Positions 60,482-64,000 of a stretch of DNA of 64,000 nucleotides are shown here, one piece after another. A program made the position numbers and the translations under genes. Origin of the DNA: Parahaliea maris. GTDB taxonomy: Bacteria; Pseudomonadota; Gammaproteobacteria; Pseudomonadales; Halieaceae. Below the pieces are notes generated by a model. The model saw only the letters and a list, made by a program, of their open reading frames with translations, did no database searches and was not told the origin of the DNA. The stretch lies in assembly GCF_008064665.1 (NCBI RefSeq), contig NZ_VRZA01000006.1, positions 124,001 through 188,000 on the forward strand. The letters run 5' to 3'. Numbering within the stretch: the first letter of the stretch is position 1; each line of letters starts with the position of its first letter.

Positions 60482-61513
60482 TTGAAAAGTTTCAATCGCA
60501 ACAAGCTGTTTCTCTTCTTCCTCCTTCTGGCCGCTACCCTCGGGGCATCGGCCAGAGCCGATCGACTCTACACCACAGACGGGGAATCGATACCCGGCCG
60601 TCTCCTCGGTATCTCCGACGGCAAGGTCCTGTGGTCTTCCGAAGTGTTCGGTGACCTGGTTATCGACCAGTATCACATCAGCCGCATCGAATCGGGTGAT
60701 CATTATGATTTCAAGTTGTCTGGCCGCGAGCTGAACGACTGCTGGATGTTTGTGCAGGACGACCATCAACTGCTGCACTGCGACGAAGGTGTGGAAATGC
60801 TCTCCAGCTGGAAGCTGGTAGTGGCCGTGGGGGAGTCGGTGAATGATCCGCCGCCGCTGCTTGCCCAGAAGGGCAACGTCATCGTTGCCGCGGAGGACTC
60901 ATCCGGCAACAACAATCTCAACAAGATCAATGTGGACGCGCGCTCAGAGCTGCGCTTCATCGAGTCCCGCCATACCCTGACGCTACGCTATCAGGAGGAG
61001 ACCCTCGAGGACGCCCCCGCCCGTGACATGTGGCGCACCGGGTATCAGTACGACCAGTTTTTCACCGAACGCTGGTTCGCCGCGGGTAACGCCTCCTACG
61101 AGGAAGACGAGTTCAAGGCGATCGAACATCGCTCGCTGGTGGGTATGGGGATGGGCTACCAGTTCCTGGAGACTCGTTACTTTGACCTGCTGGGCAAGGG
61201 TACGGTGAACTACGTTGATGAGCAGTTCAGCACCAGCCCCAGCCGCAAGACCCCGGCCTTTCTCTGGAATCTCGATTTCGCCTGGCGTTTCAATGACAAG
61301 GGCATGGAGTTCTTCCACCGTCAGTCGGCCCTGCAAGCCTTTGAGGATGGTGATGACTGGGAAGTCACCACCCTGACCGGATTGAAATACCCGATCAACG
61401 GCCACTTCAGTTCGACCGTGCAGCTCGAGTACGACTACGACAACCTGCCCGCCCAGTCCGAGGTGGAGAAAAAGGACCAGACCTGGTCCATCGGCCTGAA
61501 TTACAGCTGGTAA
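60482..61513 (+). CDS. DUF481-family outer-membrane beta-barrel protein
   Basis: A 343-residue protein with a signal peptide (about 1-26, ending ASARA) and a repeating pattern of aromatic-ended beta strands in the second half (HTLTLRYQEE, YDFKL, QLEYDYDNLP, SIGLNYSW), typical of DUF481 proteins such as YdiY. The C-terminal Trp suits insertion by the Bam complex. The function is unknown. The only reasonable start is TTG 60482, since no ATG lies before the signal peptide in this frame. Divergent from the ATL gene with a 91-base gap. Confidence 0.75.
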   Translation: MKSFNRNKLFLFFLLLAATLGASARADRLYTTDGESIPGRLLGISDGKVLWSSEVFGDLVIDQYHISRIESGDHYDFKLSGRELNDCWMFVQDDHQLLHCDEGVEMLSSWKLVVAVGESVNDPPPLLAQKGNVIVAAEDSSGNNNLNKINVDARSELRFIESRHTLTLRYQEETLEDAPARDMWRTGYQYDQFFTERWFAAGNASYEEDEFKAIEHRSLVGMGMGYQFLETRYFDLLGKGTVNYVDEQFSTSPSRKTPAFLWNLDFAWRFNDKGMEFFHRQSALQAFEDGDDWEVTTLTGLKYPINGHFSSTVQLEYDYDNLPAQSEVEKKDQTWSIGLNYSW

Positions 61514-61562
61514 CCTTGCATTCGCCCTGACCGTCCCCAGAACAGGGGGATAGGAGGTCGCC

Positions 61563-61976
61563 ATGCGTTTATTGTTCCTGCTCCTGCCCTGGCTGGAGCT
61601 CGCCACCCTGATCAAGCTCGGTGCCGAAACCAGCGTGCTCACCGCACTGCTCTACGTCTTTGCCACGCTCGTGCTGGGGCTGCTCATCCTGCAGCGCCAG
61701 GGGATGGGCATGTTCCAGCACCTGCGAGAGGCCCAGGCCGGCCGGGTGCTGGGTGGCCGCCTGCTGCTGGATGATATGGCCGTCGGCTTTGCCGCACTTT
61801 TGCTGATGTTTCCCGGCATGATCACCGATGTTGCCGCCCTGATCGTGATGATCGGTCCACTGCGTCGGCGCATTGCCCGCTTTTTTGCTGGCCCGCAGGC
61901 GGAACCTTACGTCCCGGAGCGCGACGCGCAAAGCCACAATACCATTGAGGGACATTACCGGCGGCTCGACGACTGA
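61563..61976 (+). CDS. fxsA: FxsA-family membrane protein
   Basis: A 137-residue protein with the FxsA layout: three or four hydrophobic segments (about 1-18, 25-46, 72-95) and the LLLDDMAVGFAALLLMFPGMITD motif, split here as DDMAVGFAALLLMFPG. FxsA in E. coli is an inner-membrane protein that sequesters a phage T7 exclusion factor, but its general role is unclear. AGGAGG lies six bases before the ATG. It is conserved next to groESL in many proteobacteria. Confidence 0.87.
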   Translation: MRLLFLLLPWLELATLIKLGAETSVLTALLYVFATLVLGLLILQRQGMGMFQHLREAQAGRVLGGRLLLDDMAVGFAALLLMFPGMITDVAALIVMIGPLRRRIARFFAGPQAEPYVPERDAQSHNTIEGHYRRLDD

Positions 61977-62045
61977 GCTTGGTGTTGTTTCATAACCAAT
62001 TGATATATAAGAATTAATTTTATTTTCTGTGAGTGGTTGGGGCGC

Positions 62046-62073
62046 TTGACGGCACACCGTATGTGACTAGAAT
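62046..62073 (+). promoter_or_regulatory. Sigma-70-type promoter of groESL
   Basis: TTGACG (62046-62051) and TAGAAT (62068-62073) are separated by 16 bases. The -10 abuts the CIRCE element, so HrcA bound there would block initiation. Confidence 0.7.
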
Positions 62074-62099
62074 TAGCACTCTCTCGCAAAGAGTGCTAA
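62073..62099. promoter_or_regulatory. CIRCE operator (HrcA binding site)
   Basis: TTAGCACTC (62073-62081), nine bases, GAGTGCTAA (62091-62099): an exact match to the CIRCE consensus. It implies an HrcA repressor in the organism, with groESL released from repression when HrcA is titrated by heat-damaged proteins. Confidence 0.96.
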
Positions 62100-62106
62100 T
62101 CGGGCC

Positions 62107-62133
62107 CTTGAAATCCATTCCAGTGCCCCAATA
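62107..62133 (+). promoter_or_regulatory. Sigma-32-like heat-shock promoter of groESL
   Basis: CTTGAAA (62107-62113), a 12-base spacer and CCCCAATA (62126-62133) closely fit the heat-shock sigma consensus (CTTGAAA - CCCCATnT). It lies downstream of CIRCE and 58 bases before groES, so it could work independently of HrcA. Confidence 0.7.
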
Positions 62134-62190
62134 GATCAAGCAACCCCCGCCGGGGGCCTGTATAACATCGTTACTAGGAGAGCTTCAGAA

Positions 62191-62481
62191 ATGAAAATCC
62201 GTCCGCTGTACGACCGGGTGGTCGTTCGTCGTAAAGAAGAGGAAGAGACCACTGCAGGCGGCATCCTTCTGCCCGGTTCCGCCAAAGAGAAGCCCAATCA
62301 GGGCGAAATTGTTGCAGTTGGCGAGGGCAAGGTCCTGGACAACGGCGACGTACGTGCCCTGGCTGTCAAGGTTGGCGACCGCGTGGTCTTCGGCCAATAC
62401 GCCGGCAGCAACACCATCGAGGTTGACGGCGAAGAGCTGATCATCATGGGTGAGAGCGAAATCTACGCCGTCGTAGAGTAA
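62191..62481 (+). CDS. groES: Co-chaperonin GroES
   Basis: A 96-residue GroES with [14 protein letters not shown], the mobile loop [11 protein letters not shown] (about 18-28) and the [13 protein letters not shown] segment. It caps the GroEL ring during folding. AGGAG lies about ten bases before the ATG. The leader carries CIRCE and a sigma-32-like promoter. groEL follows 51 bases later. Confidence 0.98.
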   Translation: MKIRPLYDRVVVRRKEEEETTAGGILLPGSAKEKPNQGEIVAVGEGKVLDNGDVRALAVKVGDRVVFGQYAGSNTIEVDGEELIIMGESEIYAVVE

Positions 62482-62529
62482 TCGCCCCCCGAACCGAATT
62501 CAGAAACTGTAAAGAGATTAAGGATTTAG

Positions 62530-64000
<1,471 letters not shown>

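Overview
The window is about 60-65% GC over most of its length, with tightly packed and often overlapping genes. The gene content fits a marine, aerobic gammaproteobacterium, and my best guess is the Halieaceae/Spongiibacteraceae neighbourhood of Cellvibrionales. The reasons are a long two-lipoyl AceF, FabV, a type II secretion operon of the GspL-M-N form, FxsA next to GroESL, and steroid-degradation genes. The placement is inferred from gene content; no rRNA or tRNA is present.

Layout. 1-4.7 kb: the 5' end of a BepA-like periplasmic protease (minus strand), then TusA, a PerM-type membrane protein and a lipoprotein M16 peptidase. 5.0-9.4 kb: aceE-aceF. 9.5-14.3 kb: four genes for making and phosphorolysing glucosylglycerate, with a glycerate kinase to recycle the product. 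14.4-18.2 kb: FabV, a metallo-beta-lactamase-fold hydrolase and an AlkK-type acyl-CoA ligase. 18.3-33.8 kb: an apparently near-complete module for steroid rings C and D (fadD3, ipdA, ipdB, ipdC, echA20, fadA6, fadE30, ipdF, three further acyl-CoA dehydrogenases, a second SDR and a second thiolase). It carries two tandem AsnC/Lrp regulators and is punctuated by three long palindromic elements. 33.9-44.4 kb: a type II secretion operon in the order E-F-G-H-I-J-K-L-M-N-D. 44.5-47.8 kb: a small lipoprotein, a probably abundant exported protein and a parvulin. 47.9-58.5 kb: a surface-polysaccharide region containing a sulfotransferase/GT2/GT4 fusion, four more sulfotransferase-like genes and a GtrA/GtrB/membrane-protein trio on the minus strand. 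Base composition is clearly more AT-rich from about 52.5 to 58.5 kb. 58.7-64 kb: AmpG-like permease, an alkyltransferase-like protein, a DUF481-type outer-membrane protein, FxsA and groES-groEL (cut by the window end).

How the genes work together. FadD3 activates the bicyclic HIP acid; FadE30, IpdC, IpdF, EchA20 and IpdAB process and open the two rings; the other dehydrogenases and thiolases finish beta-oxidation to central metabolites. The glucosylglycerate genes form a cycle that stores glucose and glycerate as a compatible solute and recovers them. The secretion operon, exported protein, parvulin and sulfated-glycan genes may form one surface-building neighbourhood, but only proximity supports this.

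The least explained signals are three palindromic elements whose arms differ in sequence yet pair almost perfectly within each copy around a shared core, and a tandem AsnC pair with a 32-bp dyad upstream of fadD3. Also notable are adjacent CIRCE and sigma-32-like signals at groESL and the large fusion glycosyltransferase.
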